DNA from: a virus
Virus record (IMG/VR): IMGVR_UViG_3300025641_000016
Span: 1 to 42,984 of that record
Reading direction: 5' to 3' (one strand)
Length of the DNA stretch: 42,984 bases
The notes under the pieces are model-generated. The model saw only the letters and a program-made list of their open reading frames with translations. It was not told the origin of the DNA and did no database searches. A program made the position numbers and the translations under genes. Positions within the stretch are counted from its first letter, which is position 1; every line of letters begins with the position of its first letter. Below, one piece after another: positions 1 to 9,144 of this stretch.

Positions 1-87
1 TACACAGAAGCAGAAGTACAAGAAAATACTGGTAAAACCTACGGAGGTAGTGGATACAGTGATAAATTAAAAAAAGGAGATACAAAA

Positions 88-699
88 ATGAAACCAATCA
101 AAGAAAGTTTATTTAAAAAATTAATTAGAGAAGGATTAGGTGGTGTTGTAACATCAGGAAACCCAGATTCATTGGCAGCCCAATCAGGAAATATAATCAG
201 ACAAATGATGGCTGAAGACGAAGGACAACAACAAGCAGGTTCTCAATACCACAGTTCACTATATACTGAAGAAAACAAAGAAGATAAATTACCAATGGAT
301 GAAGCTCCAAAACCAGATTTTATGGATATCGATGGTGACGGGGATAAAGAAGAATCTATGAAAAAAGCAGGTAAAGATAAAAAAGCTAGAAAACCTAAAA
401 AAGAATCGATTGATACTAAATTAGCAGAAATAGGAAAAGAAGCTGAAAAAGTAAAAATGGAAGCTCAATTAGATTTCTTACATGACCATATTCAAGAAAA
501 AGTAGATAGAGTTAATTCAATTCAAGAAGATGAAAATTTAAGTGAATTGATTGATAAATCTAAAATGAAGCAAATGCAAAGAGAAATCAAAGATTTAGAA
601 AGAAAGAAAGCCAAAATGGAAAGAATCTATGAAAAATCTTGTGGTAAAGCTTACCAAAAAACAGAAATTGTAGACGAAATCCAATCTGAAGATGAATAA
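88..699 (+). CDS. Prohead core protein (gp67/gp68-like), possibly 5'-partial
   Basis: A 203-aa, highly charged Lys/Glu-rich protein with no membrane segment; the C-terminal half (about residues 100-185) looks like a helical coiled coil. It lies directly before the gp21 protease and gp22 scaffold, where T4 encodes small prohead core proteins gp67 and gp68, so an internal core role is inferred from position and composition. The ATG at 88 follows AAAAAAGGAGAT, one of very few Shine-Dalgarno-like sites here. However, the frame stays open to the left edge of the window, so the true start may lie outside it. The last 8 bases overlap the next gene. I recognise no catalytic motif. Confidence 0.65.
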   Translation: MKPIKESLFKKLIREGLGGVVTSGNPDSLAAQSGNIIRQMMAEDEGQQQAGSQYHSSLYTEENKEDKLPMDEAPKPDFMDIDGDGDKEESMKKAGKDKKARKPKKESIDTKLAEIGKEAEKVKMEAQLDFLHDHIQEKVDRVNSIQEDENLSELIDKSKMKQMQREIKDLERKKAKMERIYEKSCGKAYQKTEIVDEIQSEDE

Positions 700-1297
700 A
701 CAACTCCTAGTAGAAACCCACAATTTAAATTATAACCGTGTCCAATTAACTGAAAATGTTAATAAGGACAACGGTAATTTAATGGTTGAAGGAATATTAG
801 CTACGGCCGAAATAAAAAACGGTAATGGTCGATATTATTCTAAGGGTTTATGGGAACGTGAAATGGATAAGTATTCACAACTTATCAAAGAAAGACGAGC
901 AATGGGTGAATTAGACCACCCAGAAGCTACTGTTATAAATTTAAAAAACGTATCTCATATTATAAATGAATATTGGTGGGATGGAGATAAAGTAATGGGT
1001 AAAATAGAAATACTACCTACTCCATCAGGTCAAATTCTAAAAGAACTAGTTAAAAGTGGTGTTACCGTAGGTGTATCATCTCGTGGTATGGGTTCATTAG
1101 AAGACAAAGGTGGTGTAATGGAAGTACAAGATGACTTTGAATTACTATGTTGGGATTTTGTTTCAACACCCTCAAACCCTGATTCATTTATGCATACACT
1201 TAGAGAAGGAAAAGAAATTTCTGGGCCTAACTACACAAAAGTAAATAGTATAATACATGAAATCCTTTGTTCAAAAGGAGCATGCCCAATAACATAA
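692..1297 (+). CDS. 21: Prohead core protease, T4 gp21-like
   Basis: A 201-aa serine protease of the T4 gp21 family, which cleaves scaffold, core and capsid precursors inside the prohead before DNA packaging. Visible family marks are the N-G-R-Y-Y segment near residues 45-49, the catalytic histidine in GELDHP (His76) and the serine nucleophile in GVSSRG (Ser129/130), followed by the D-F-E-L-L-C-W-D-F stretch near 148-156. Length is close to T4 gp21 (212 aa). The ATG lies 8 bases inside the preceding gene, suggesting translational coupling. Scaffold and capsid genes follow, as in T4. A terminator-like hairpin lies 41 bases after the stop. Confidence 0.93.
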   Translation: MNKQLLVETHNLNYNRVQLTENVNKDNGNLMVEGILATAEIKNGNGRYYSKGLWEREMDKYSQLIKERRAMGELDHPEATVINLKNVSHIINEYWWDGDKVMGKIEILPTPSGQILKELVKSGVTVGVSSRGMGSLEDKGGVMEVQDDFELLCWDFVSTPSNPDSFMHTLREGKEISGPNYTKVNSIIHEILCSKGACPIT

Positions 1298-1337
1298 AGA
1301 GTATTTCTTCGGACGCTACCGACGGATTTAAAACATT

Positions 1338-1359
1338 AGACGCCTTTTTGGCGTCTTTT
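1338..1359 (+). terminator. Intrinsic terminator after the protease gene
   Basis: A 7-bp perfect stem, AGACGCC (1338-1344) with GGCGTCT (1350-1356), a five-T loop, and a T run continuing to 1359. It lies between the gp21-like and scaffold genes, so scaffold and capsid probably also have their own promoter. Confidence 0.75.
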
Positions 1360-1375
1360 GTATTTTTAAAAAATA

Positions 1376-1458
1376 TTCATATACGTATGAACATAATACA
1401 CCATCTCTTATATGGTGTCGAATAATAATTATTTCTATTACGATTCCTAATAATCGTA
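1376..1458 (+). promoter_or_regulatory. Cluster of three short inverted repeats upstream of scaffold
   Basis: Three perfect inverted repeats lie in the 188-base gap before the scaffold gene: TTCATA/TATGAA (1376-1391, loop TACG), ACACCAT/ATGGTGT (1398-1418, 7-base loop) and TACGATT/AATCGTA (1439-1458, 6-base loop). None is followed by a T run, so they are not ordinary terminators. A leader structure, operator sites or RNA-processing signals for the scaffold/capsid transcript are possible. The repeats are seen; the function is inferred. Confidence 0.4.
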
Positions 1459-1485
1459 TTTCACAAACTTAAATTTTGGGACATT

Positions 1486-2802
1486 ATGGCAAACAGAGAT
1501 TTGTTAAAAAGTGCTATTGCTGAAGCTAAATCTGTTAAAGAGACAGCTATCGCAAATGCCAAACTTGCTTTAGAAGAAGCTTTTACACCCCATCTAAAAT
1601 CTATGCTTTCTGCAAAGTTAGAAGAAATGGATAAAGATGATGAAGATGTAAAAGAAGAAGTAAATCAAGTTGAAGAAGCAGACGCTCCTAGTTTTGAGAG
1701 AAAAAATTCACCAGCTGGTGATTCTTTAAGGAACCTTACTCCACGTAAAGTGGGACAATCAACGGTTCAAGAAGATGAAGTAGAAGAGGAATTTAATCTT
1801 GATGAGCTATTAGCAGAATTAGAAAAAGACGAACTTGATGAAAACGCTCGTACAGACGCTGAAGAAGAAGGCTACAAGGACGGTATGAAGGACGAAAAAG
1901 AGGACTTGAAAGAGGACGAACGTACGGATGCTGAAGAAGAAGGCTACTTAGACGGAGAAAAAGACGAGAAAGAGGACGAAGAAGACAAAGACGAAGATGA
2001 AGAAATTGATCTTGAAGATATGTCAGAAGACGACCTTAAAGGATTTATCGAAGACGTTATTAAAGACATGGTCGCAGGTGGAGAAATTGAGCCAGGCGAT
2101 GAATTTGCAGAAGATGAAGTTGATGTTGAAGTTGAAGACGTTGAAAACGTTGAAGATGTAGATGTTGATATTGAACTAGACGAAGGCTACAGTAACAAAG
2201 ACGGAGATAAAGATGATTCCCCAACTGAGAAAAAATCTCAGAAAGGAAGATTTGCTAAAAACGGAGATGTTTCTGAAAACTTAGACGAAATGGGTGATGC
2301 TACAGTAGCAGCAGCCGCTAGTGGTCTAGATAACATTATTGATAATTTACGAAAATTATCTAAAGCTTCAGGACCAGCTGCTAAGAAAGCCTATGCCGCT
2401 TTACAGGCATTAGGTGCAGGAGCAGGAGCAGCAATGCGTAACGAAGAAGAAGAATTAGATGAAATTGATGCCCTTAAAGCTGAATTACAAGAAGTTAATC
2501 TTTTAAACGCTAAACTACTTTACACTAACAAAATTTTCAAAGCAAAAAACTTAACTGAAAGTAAAAAAGTTAAGGTATTAAAAGCATTTGACAAAGCAGA
2601 GGATGTAAGACAAGCAAAAACTATTTATGATACACTAGCAGAAGGATTAGTTAATAAACCAAACAACACTGTAGTAAGTGAATCAGTAAAAAGAGGTTTT
2701 TCTTCGAAAGCTACAGGTTTATCACCTAAAGCAACAAAACAACCTATTATTGAATCAAATGAGGTTTTTGACCGTATGCGTAAGCTAGCGGGATTAATCT
2801 AA
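1486..2802 (+). CDS. 22: Prohead scaffolding core protein, T4 gp22-like
   Basis: A 438-aa extremely acidic protein, the internal scaffold around which the T4-type prohead assembles and which gp21 then degrades. The N-terminus (1-55) is an Ala/Lys/Glu helix. Residues about 95-240 are almost pure Asp/Glu/Lys and hold a tandem duplication of 24 residues starting RTDAEEEGY. A Gly/Ala-rich patch (about 290-320) is followed by a coiled coil (about 325-395). The C-terminal FDRMRKLAGLI resembles the end of gp22 proteins. Several L-x-E or I-x-E tripeptides match the gp21 cleavage rule. It is longer than T4 gp22 (269 aa), mainly because of the acidic insert. It lies between protease and capsid genes, as in T4. 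Confidence 0.88.
   Translation: MANRDLLKSAIAEAKSVKETAIANAKLALEEAFTPHLKSMLSAKLEEMDKDDEDVKEEVNQVEEADAPSFERKNSPAGDSLRNLTPRKVGQSTVQEDEVEEEFNLDELLAELEKDELDENARTDAEEEGYKDGMKDEKEDLKEDERTDAEEEGYLDGEKDEKEDEEDKDEDEEIDLEDMSEDDLKGFIEDVIKDMVAGGEIEPGDEFAEDEVDVEVEDVENVEDVDVDIELDEGYSNKDGDKDDSPTEKKSQKGRFAKNGDVSENLDEMGDATVAAAASGLDNIIDNLRKLSKASGPAAKKAYAALQALGAGAGAAMRNEEEELDEIDALKAELQEVNLLNAKLLYTNKIFKAKNLTESKKVKVLKAFDKAEDVRQAKTIYDTLAEGLVNKPNNTVVSESVKRGFSSKATGLSPKATKQPIIESNEVFDRMRKLAGLI
1849..1992 (+). repeat. 72-base tandem duplication inside the scaffold gene
   Basis: Two adjacent 72-base units (1849-1920 and 1921-1992) encode 24-residue repeats that both begin RTDAEEEGY and continue with a D-G then DEKED. The copies differ at many third positions and a few residues, so the duplication is not brand new. 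It lengthens the acidic arm in frame. Confidence 0.75.
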
Positions 2803-2833
2803 AAACAATTATTAAAATTTAAAATTAAAAAAT

Positions 2834-4510
2834 ATGAGCTTAAATTCATTATTAGAAAGCGCAAACCCATACCAGTCTTTACAGTCTGATGCGGCTAGAT
2901 TATCTAGCAAATGGGAAAAAACAGGTCTTTTAGAAGGTCTAGGTGGTACCCACAAAAACAACATGGGTATGATCCTTGAAAATCAAGCAAAACAACTTGT
3001 AGTTGAAAACTCTAGCACCGGTGGTGGTGGAGGTACATTTGCTTCACAAACTGGAGTTAACAACGGTTCTCAATGGGCTGGAGTTGCTTTACCATTGGTA
3101 AGAAAAGTATTTGGTCAGATTGCAGCGAAAGAATTCGTTAGTGTTCAACCAATGAACTTACCTTCAGGTCTAGTATTTTTCCTAGATTTCCAATACGGAA
3201 GTGATAAAACACCTTTCGAAGCAGGAAAATCTTTATACGGAGAGACGTCAGCAAAAAATAAACCTTTTGGAAATGATACTGAAGGTGGATTATACGGAGC
3301 AGGTCGTTTCGGATACTCTATTAACAACACTTCTTCTATTGTATTAGAATCAGCATACACAGCATTTGATACAGCAACTTGGTCAGATATGGATTTCGAT
3401 TCTACTTACGAAGTAGCTGCTAAAGCTGATGAGTTTTATGCAATTGCAATTCCTACAGCATCTTTAGAATACATAGACAAAGAAGGTGTAGCTGCATTCC
3501 AACTATTTTCAGGATCTTTTACATATGCAGAAAAATCAGGTTCAGGAGCTGGAGATCAATTATCAGCATTTACTAAGTATGAAGGTGGTGCAAATGTTAC
3601 TTTTGTAGTAACTAAATCAGCATTCGCAGATAACCCAGCACAAACAGGATCAGTTACTGTAGTTTACCAACTACAACCACAAGATAATGCAAGAGGTGAT
3701 TTTGAAGACGGAAATTCAATTCCTAATTCTTTAAACAGCCCAGCTATTAATATTCCAGAAATCAATGTACAGATGAAATCATCTGCGATCATTGCTAAAA
3801 CTAGAAAATTGAAAGCAGTATGGACACCAGAATTTGCACAAGATTTAAATGCATACCACGCATTGGATGCAGAAGCTGAATTAACTTCTATCTTAAGTGA
3901 GTATATTTCATTAGAAATTGACTTAGAGATCTTAGGAATGTTGTTAGAAAACGCAGCAGCTGGAAACGAAGTATGGTCTGCAGTTAACAACAGATCTATT
4001 GTAGATAATGGTGCTGACGGTACTGTTACAGACTTAGCATTTTACAATTCTCAAGGACAATGGTTCCAAACATTAGGAACTAAAATCCAAAAGTTAAGTA
4101 ACATTATTCACCAGAAAACATTAAGAGGTGGTGCAAACTTCCTAGTATGTTCTCCATCAGTAGGAACTATCCTAGAATCAATTCCAGGATTTGCAGCTGA
4201 TACAGATGGTGATGCTTCTAAAGCATCTTACGCATTTGGTGTACAGAAAGTAGGTCAATTAAACGGACGTTACAAAGTTTATAAGAACCCATATATGACA
4301 ACTAACAAAGTCCTTTTAGGATTTAGAGGTTCTCAGTTCTTAGAAACTGGTGCAGTATTTGCTCCATACATTCCATTAATTATGACTCCATTAGTATACG
4401 ATCCAAATACCTTCACACCACGTAAAGGTCTATTGACTCGTTATGCTAAGAAAATGGTACGTCCAGAATTTTATGGTACTATCGATATCAATGGTTTAAA
4501 CACTCTATAA
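2834..4510 (+). CDS. 23: Major capsid protein precursor, T4 gp23-like
   Basis: A 558-aa homologue of T4 gp23 (521 aa), the hexamer-forming shell protein. The KLKAVWTPEFAQDLNAYHAL segment and the following DAEAELTSILSEYI (about residues 329-362) are characteristic of gp23, as is the C-terminal YAKKMVRPEFYG. The N-terminal about 60 residues form the expected removable arm. ILE at 47-49 fits the gp21 cleavage rule, though LLE at 32-34 is also possible. Residues about 140-300 contain a variable acidic stretch that may be a surface insertion. It starts 31 bases after the scaffold stop with an A-rich leader and no Shine-Dalgarno, and is followed by a strong terminator. Confidence 0.97.
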   Translation: MSLNSLLESANPYQSLQSDAARLSSKWEKTGLLEGLGGTHKNNMGMILENQAKQLVVENSSTGGGGGTFASQTGVNNGSQWAGVALPLVRKVFGQIAAKEFVSVQPMNLPSGLVFFLDFQYGSDKTPFEAGKSLYGETSAKNKPFGNDTEGGLYGAGRFGYSINNTSSIVLESAYTAFDTATWSDMDFDSTYEVAAKADEFYAIAIPTASLEYIDKEGVAAFQLFSGSFTYAEKSGSGAGDQLSAFTKYEGGANVTFVVTKSAFADNPAQTGSVTVVYQLQPQDNARGDFEDGNSIPNSLNSPAINIPEINVQMKSSAIIAKTRKLKAVWTPEFAQDLNAYHALDAEAELTSILSEYISLEIDLEILGMLLENAAAGNEVWSAVNNRSIVDNGADGTVTDLAFYNSQGQWFQTLGTKIQKLSNIIHQKTLRGGANFLVCSPSVGTILESIPGFAADTDGDASKASYAFGVQKVGQLNGRYKVYKNPYMTTNKVLLGFRGSQFLETGAVFAPYIPLIMTPLVYDPNTFTPRKGLLTRYAKKMVRPEFYGTIDINGLNTL

Positions 4511-4540
4511 TTAGAAGTTTAAATTAGATTTCAATAAATT

Positions 4541-4565
4541 AACCCGGCTTAGGCCGGGTTTTTTT
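4541..4565 (+). terminator. Strong intrinsic terminator after the capsid gene
   Basis: An 8-bp GC-rich perfect stem, AACCCGGC (4541-4548) with GCCGGGTT (4553-4560), loop TTAG, and a T run to 4565. It closes the prohead operon. Confidence 0.92.
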
Positions 4566-4804
4566 ATGTTTTTTAACGTGTATACTGTATACACAATAGC
4601 CCTAGGTATAACCCCAAACTTTTAAAATTTATAGTAAGTATATAACGACTAATTTCAAAGTAAAACTAATTAAAAAAATACATAAATCTATTAGGAATAC
4701 TCAATAAGTTTTACTATATTTATATTTATATGGGTATGCTTAATATTTATAACTAGTATTACCTTTTACTAAAATAAATTTATAATAAAAAATAATAAAC
4801 AAAC
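4566..4804 (+). promoter_or_regulatory. Noncoding gap with a 17-base palindrome and promoter-like motifs
   Basis: Between the capsid terminator and the next gene there is about 240 bases of AT-rich noncoding DNA. It holds a perfect odd palindrome, GTGTATAC-T-GTATACAC (4578-4594), the AATATTTATAA motif seen before other virion genes (4742-4752), and a related AATTTATAATAAAA (4777-4790) ending 14 bases before the next ATG. It probably holds the promoter for the tail gene block. The palindrome could bind a dimeric regulator. Confidence 0.5.
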
Positions 4805-4990
4805 ATGCCTAACTGGAAAAAAATTATAGTATCGGGTAGTAATGCTGAATTAAATATAGTACAAGCCAATGAATTCTCAGGTTCATTTTCAGGTTCCTTT
4901 CAAGGGGATGGCTCACAACTTACAGGTGTAAGTGGTGGTAGCGGTGTTTCAAACGAATTAGCAATAGCATACGCAATAGCATTAGGGTAA
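4805..4990 (+). CDS. Small fibre-like virion protein
   Basis: A 61-aa protein beginning MPNWKKIIVSGSNAEL and containing GSFSGSFQGDGSQLTGV. The G-S-F-x-G-D-G-x-x-L-T-G pattern recurs in tail fibre and appendage proteins of environmental phages, where such short segments form beta-helical turns. Here only a short stretch is present with a natural stop, so it is either a small fibre tip/adaptor or the remnant of a larger fibre. It lies 22 bases upstream of the 1352-aa virion protein and is probably cotranscribed with it. Function is inferred from composition only. Confidence 0.55.
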   Translation: MPNWKKIIVSGSNAELNIVQANEFSGSFSGSFQGDGSQLTGVSGGSGVSNELAIAYAIALG

Positions 4991-5012
4991 TAAAAATTTT
5001 AAAAAAAATTAT

Positions 5013-8000
5013 ATGTCAAAAAGATTAATTAAATCCTTCATATTTGATGCGGCAGCTGGAACTGTTTCATTTAGAGGTAAATTTCAATTAAAATCAGTTC
5101 TTTTAATTACAAACGTTACAAGCAATGTAATTATATATAACTTCTCAGATCCTACTAAGGGGGGTACTACATCATTTACCTCTCCTAGAACTACAATCAC
5201 ATTAGACTACGACACATCAGCTATGTCGGATAGTGATGATCTTCAAATCTTCTTAGATATTGAAGACACTACTATCACACCTGTTCAACCTATGCAAGAT
5301 GCAGTTGAGAGAATGAGAGTTTCAAATCCCCAAGCACTAATTGATACGGATTTCGAATATTCTCTACAACCAACAAAATGGGAAACTTTACAAACACAAA
5401 ATAATATACCTAGTGTATACCAAAAATCAAATGAACCTGCATTTACAGCCGATCAAATTGTTTCTATAACAACAGCTTCATTAGAAAGTACACCTACAGT
5501 AGGAGGAATCACATACGATACTAGTTTTGAAAGTTTATTTTTTAACACTGGAGATGTTGCTACAGGACGAGGTAATGATGGTGTAAGTACTGTTACTTTA
5601 GGAGTAAATAGAGGACAAAGCGAAATTACCGTTGTAGGATCAGGTTCAGCAGGTACCGGAACAACTGCACTTGTTCTACCTAGTGGATTAGCACAAAACG
5701 ATGTTATATTCTACTATGGTGCTGCCGATGGTGGTGTACCTAATATCCCAACAGGTTTTACAGACATAACATCCATAAACAACCAAGTTGATACTCGTCT
5801 AGCCTATTTAGTAATACCAGCAACTATCCCAACTCAAATTACAGGACTTAGTAACAGTGGTGATGAAGTTCACGGTTGTGTTATTTTAAGAAATGTAGAT
5901 ACAGCTGATGTAGTAAATATATTTGCAGTACAATCAGGAAATAACCAATACGCAAACCCACCAGCAATTACTACAGACGAAGCAGGGTGTGCTATTTTAA
6001 CTTTCGTTGGTATTGATGATGATGAATTTGCTGACGAAATGGTAGCATCAGTTAACTTCGATTTATTGATGAGCGCTAACTCAGGAGCAGGAAATCGCTC
6101 ATCCATGAATATTGCAATGTATCAACAACCTACAGCAGGGACAATAAATCCAGGTGTGCAGGGGTACCTTGATCCTACCTATGTTTCATCAAACATTACA
6201 ATACCATTTAGTGTTACAGTATTAGGTACAACCTTTACTAATGTAAACTTTAACCAAGCAGGGGTAATGTTCTTTAACACAGCTGCAGGTACTAATAGTA
6301 CTGTAAACTTAACTCAACCTAATTATGTTAATTCCCCTCACTTAAAGATTTTTGCCCAAGCTGCTAACGCTACTAAAATTGGGGTTATAACAACAGGAAC
6401 ATCTCCAAGTAGAAAACGTATTATAAAGTATGAAATCACAACAGATACAGCAGGCGCTTTTGATTACTCTAATGTAGTTTACATAGTATTTACAGAAGGT
6501 TCAAATGATATTGAGCTACACTATTACAAGAATGCTAATACCGGGACAGCTCAACTAAGTGACGGAACCGACCAAATAAACACCTGGGTACCTACTGCTA
6601 ACTCAACACCAGGTACATTTAATACTGGGTATATTACTAGAGATGCTTTTTCATTTAATCTTGAAACCGCTGTAAGACAGCTTATTAGGGTAGAGGTAGA
6701 TGTAGCACCTATAATACCATTTGCAGTAGGGGATCCTATTACAATAAAAGAAACTTTAGATCCTATCTATCTTGATACTTCAAGTATTATAGTTCAAGTA
6801 GGAGGTGGAGGTACTATATTTTATATACCTAACATCTCCCCAGTTAATTATGTAGGGGATCAATCAACAGATTTTACAATTATATACACCGGAGGTTTTT
6901 ACTACACAGCAGAAATCCCTTATACTAGAGTACAGTCTATCACAGGTACAAGACAAATTAGAATAACCTTTAGTACCCCTCCATCCTTATTTATAGGATC
7001 TACTATATTTGTTGTAGATTCATTATCAAGTGATGTCGATTGGATTGGTGCTTTTGTTATTAATAAAGTGTTAAGTTCAACAGAATATGAATACCTCGCA
7101 CTAAGGGATACTAATTACACTTCAACCACAACCCTTTCAGGAGATGCAACTAAAATTTACACAAGTAACCAAGGTGCTGCCCAACATAGATATTTTGACG
7201 GGGGTGTGCAGATTTCACCTGAAACTACAGCTCCTAATGCTAATATAATTCGTCAAACTAGATCATACTTTAGATACCAATCAGGTAAAAGTATCCAATT
7301 TAGTACTGGTGTGTTATTTAAACCTACATATGATATTGCTACTGTAAGTGTTAATACTAACGGGTATGACCCAACAGCTTTAGAACTTGCAGATACAGGT
7401 TCATATACTTTAACAATTGAAACCGAACAAGTAAATGGTTTTGGATTACCTGGAGATTATCGTGAAGGAGCTCAAATTGAATTAACTGGTTTTGAGGTAA
7501 CTACAGGTGCTAATTACAACACTACTGCCTCTGTTATACAAGTAAATTCTCCTAAAACTTTCCAAATAGAAATACCAGTAACTGGATCTGCCCCTATTAT
7601 AGACTTAACTCCCGGAGGGATTAAGCAGGTAGTAGTAAAAAAGTGGAATGATGCTACTGTTAGAACAGGAATGTTTGATGATCAAAATGGACTATTCTTA
7701 GAACATGATGGTCAAGATTTATATGCTGTAAGGAGAAACTCAACTCAACAACTACAAGGTCTTAATTCTATAGCAGATAATTCTACTACTCTAACTGGAA
7801 CTAACACTAACTTTAAATCACAACTTTCAGCTGGTGATTATATTGTAATTAAAGGAACTACATATTTAGTAACAGATATTGCAAGTGACACTTCCTTAAC
7901 CATAGCACCTGATTATAAAGGTCCTGCTGTTACTAACACAAAAATTGTTAGAGTAACAGATCTTAGTACAGCAAGTCAAGATTTTAGTATTGACCCTTTA

Positions 8001-9071
8001 GATGGTACTGGTCCTAGTGGTTATGTGTTTGACCCTAACAAAATGCAGATGGTATTTATCGATTACTCTTGGTACGGTGCCGGTAAGATTCGTTATGGTA
8101 TGAGAGGGTTAGATGGTGAAATTTTCTACTTCCATGACTATGTAAATAATAACAATAATACGGAAGCTTATATGAGATCAGGTAACTTACCAGGTCGATT
8201 TGAAATTTCAACTAAAGGTATAAACGGAAAAATTCAAGATGTTTTAACTTCTAGTGACCCTAAAGTATTAATACCAACTTTTAATGCAGATATGATGCCA
8301 ACTTCAGGTTCAATTGTAATTAAAGATGAATATATAGAATATTCAAAAGGTACAATAACAGGATCTAATACTTTTTTAAATTTAGATAATAGAAATGTTG
8401 GATTTTTAACAACAATCCCAGCATCATCTCCAGCATTAACATCTTTCCAGACTGTTAATCAAAACTTAGCACCTGTATTAAGTCATTGGGGTGTATCTGT
8501 TATAATGGATGGTAATTTTAATGAAGATAAATCATACCTTTTTGCTGCCCAAAATAACACAACAAAATCTATACCAGCAGGAGAAATACTTCCCCTACTT
8601 ACTATTAGATTAGCACCAAGTGTTGATTATGGTATTCCATCTTTCTTTGGAGTAAGGAATTTAATTAACCGTTCTTCTATTATTTTAAGAGAATTACAAA
8701 TTGTAACCGATGGATATGTTACTTTAGAATGTAGAATCAATGGTAATAATGTAATTTACAATGTTGATGCTAATTGGTTAGAAGTAGGTAATGGTAGTAT
8801 TTCCCAATATGTTGATCATGAACTTGATACTGGGAATAACCCAACAAATGATGGTGATTTAGTCGCTTCTTTCTTAACAGATGAAGGTATTAACAGATTA
8901 TCAGCAACTGCCTTTGATATTTCTGAAGTAAGAAACTTAGGTAATAGTGTATTAGGAGGACCAAATACCTTCCCTGACGGACCAGATGTACTTGTCGTTT
9001 CAGTAAAAAACTTAGGAGTTACACCATGTAACGCAGCTTGTTCTATATCATGGATTGAATCTCAAGGTTAA
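5013..9071 (+). CDS. Large virion structural protein, conserved in marine T4-like phages
   Basis: A 1352-aa protein with no signal peptide or membrane segment, rich in Thr, Asn, Gly and beta-strand patterns. The N-terminal part holds the NPQALIDTDFEYSLQPTKWE stretch (about 106-125). A later segment contains HRYFDGGVQISP, then YFRYQSGKSIQFSTG, and further on SGYVFDPNKMQMVFIDYSWY. I recall these from a large structural protein of cyanophage-type T4-like genomes, so a virion or appendage role is likely. Residues about 185-560 look like inserted modules: a Gly/Thr-rich domain, then a stretch resembling nidogen-type beta-sandwiches. Those inserts may mediate host or glycan binding. It is encoded between capsid and neck genes. 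The exact position in the particle is unknown. Confidence 0.8.
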   Translation: MSKRLIKSFIFDAAAGTVSFRGKFQLKSVLLITNVTSNVIIYNFSDPTKGGTTSFTSPRTTITLDYDTSAMSDSDDLQIFLDIEDTTITPVQPMQDAVERMRVSNPQALIDTDFEYSLQPTKWETLQTQNNIPSVYQKSNEPAFTADQIVSITTASLESTPTVGGITYDTSFESLFFNTGDVATGRGNDGVSTVTLGVNRGQSEITVVGSGSAGTGTTALVLPSGLAQNDVIFYYGAADGGVPNIPTGFTDITSINNQVDTRLAYLVIPATIPTQITGLSNSGDEVHGCVILRNVDTADVVNIFAVQSGNNQYANPPAITTDEAGCAILTFVGIDDDEFADEMVASVNFDLLMSANSGAGNRSSMNIAMYQQPTAGTINPGVQGYLDPTYVSSNITIPFSVTVLGTTFTNVNFNQAGVMFFNTAAGTNSTVNLTQPNYVNSPHLKIFAQAANATKIGVITTGTSPSRKRIIKYEITTDTAGAFDYSNVVYIVFTEGSNDIELHYYKNANTGTAQLSDGTDQINTWVPTANSTPGTFNTGYITRDAFSFNLETAVRQLIRVEVDVAPIIPFAVGDPITIKETLDPIYLDTSSIIVQVGGGGTIFYIPNISPVNYVGDQSTDFTIIYTGGFYYTAEIPYTRVQSITGTRQIRITFSTPPSLFIGSTIFVVDSLSSDVDWIGAFVINKVLSSTEYEYLALRDTNYTSTTTLSGDATKIYTSNQGAAQHRYFDGGVQISPETTAPNANIIRQTRSYFRYQSGKSIQFSTGVLFKPTYDIATVSVNTNGYDPTALELADTGSYTLTIETEQVNGFGLPGDYREGAQIELTGFEVTTGANYNTTASVIQVNSPKTFQIEIPVTGSAPIIDLTPGGIKQVVVKKWNDATVRTGMFDDQNGLFLEHDGQDLYAVRRNSTQQLQGLNSIADNSTTLTGTNTNFKSQLSAGDYIVIKGTTYLVTDIASDTSLTIAPDYKGPAVTNTKIVRVTDLSTASQDFSIDPLDGTGPSGYVFDPNKMQMVFIDYSWYGAGKIRYGMRGLDGEIFYFHDYVNNNNNTEAYMRSGNLPGRFEISTKGINGKIQDVLTSSDPKVLIPTFNADMMPTSGSIVIKDEYIEYSKGTITGSNTFLNLDNRNVGFLTTIPASSPALTSFQTVNQNLAPVLSHWGVSVIMDGNFNEDKSYLFAAQNNTTKSIPAGEILPLLTIRLAPSVDYGIPSFFGVRNLINRSSIILRELQIVTDGYVTLECRINGNNVIYNVDANWLEVGNGSISQYVDHELDTGNNPTNDGDLVASFLTDEGINRLSATAFDISEVRNLGNSVLGGPNTFPDGPDVLVVSVKNLGVTPCNAACSISWIESQG

Positions 9072-9088
9072 GATATAAATTTACTAAT

Positions 9089-9110
9089 CCCTTATTTATA
9101 ATAATAAGGG
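9089..9110 (+). promoter_or_regulatory. Perfect hairpin after the large structural gene
   Basis: CCCTTATT (9089-9096) pairs with AATAAGGG (9103-9110) around TATAAT. There is no T run, and the AATATTTATAA motif starts only 8 bases later, so it may be an operator or processing site rather than a terminator. Confidence 0.4.
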
Positions 9111-9117
9111 ATAGTTC

Positions 9118-9128
9118 AATATTTATAA
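9118..9128 (+). promoter_or_regulatory. AATATTTATAA motif, putative late promoter element
   Basis: AATATTTATAA ends 16 bases before the ATG at 9145 and is preceded by ATAGTTC. The same ATAGTTC-plus-motif arrangement recurs at 18400-18416. One of six exact copies, all upstream of virion genes. Confidence 0.5.
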
Positions 9129-9144
9129 TTAAAATATAAAATAT

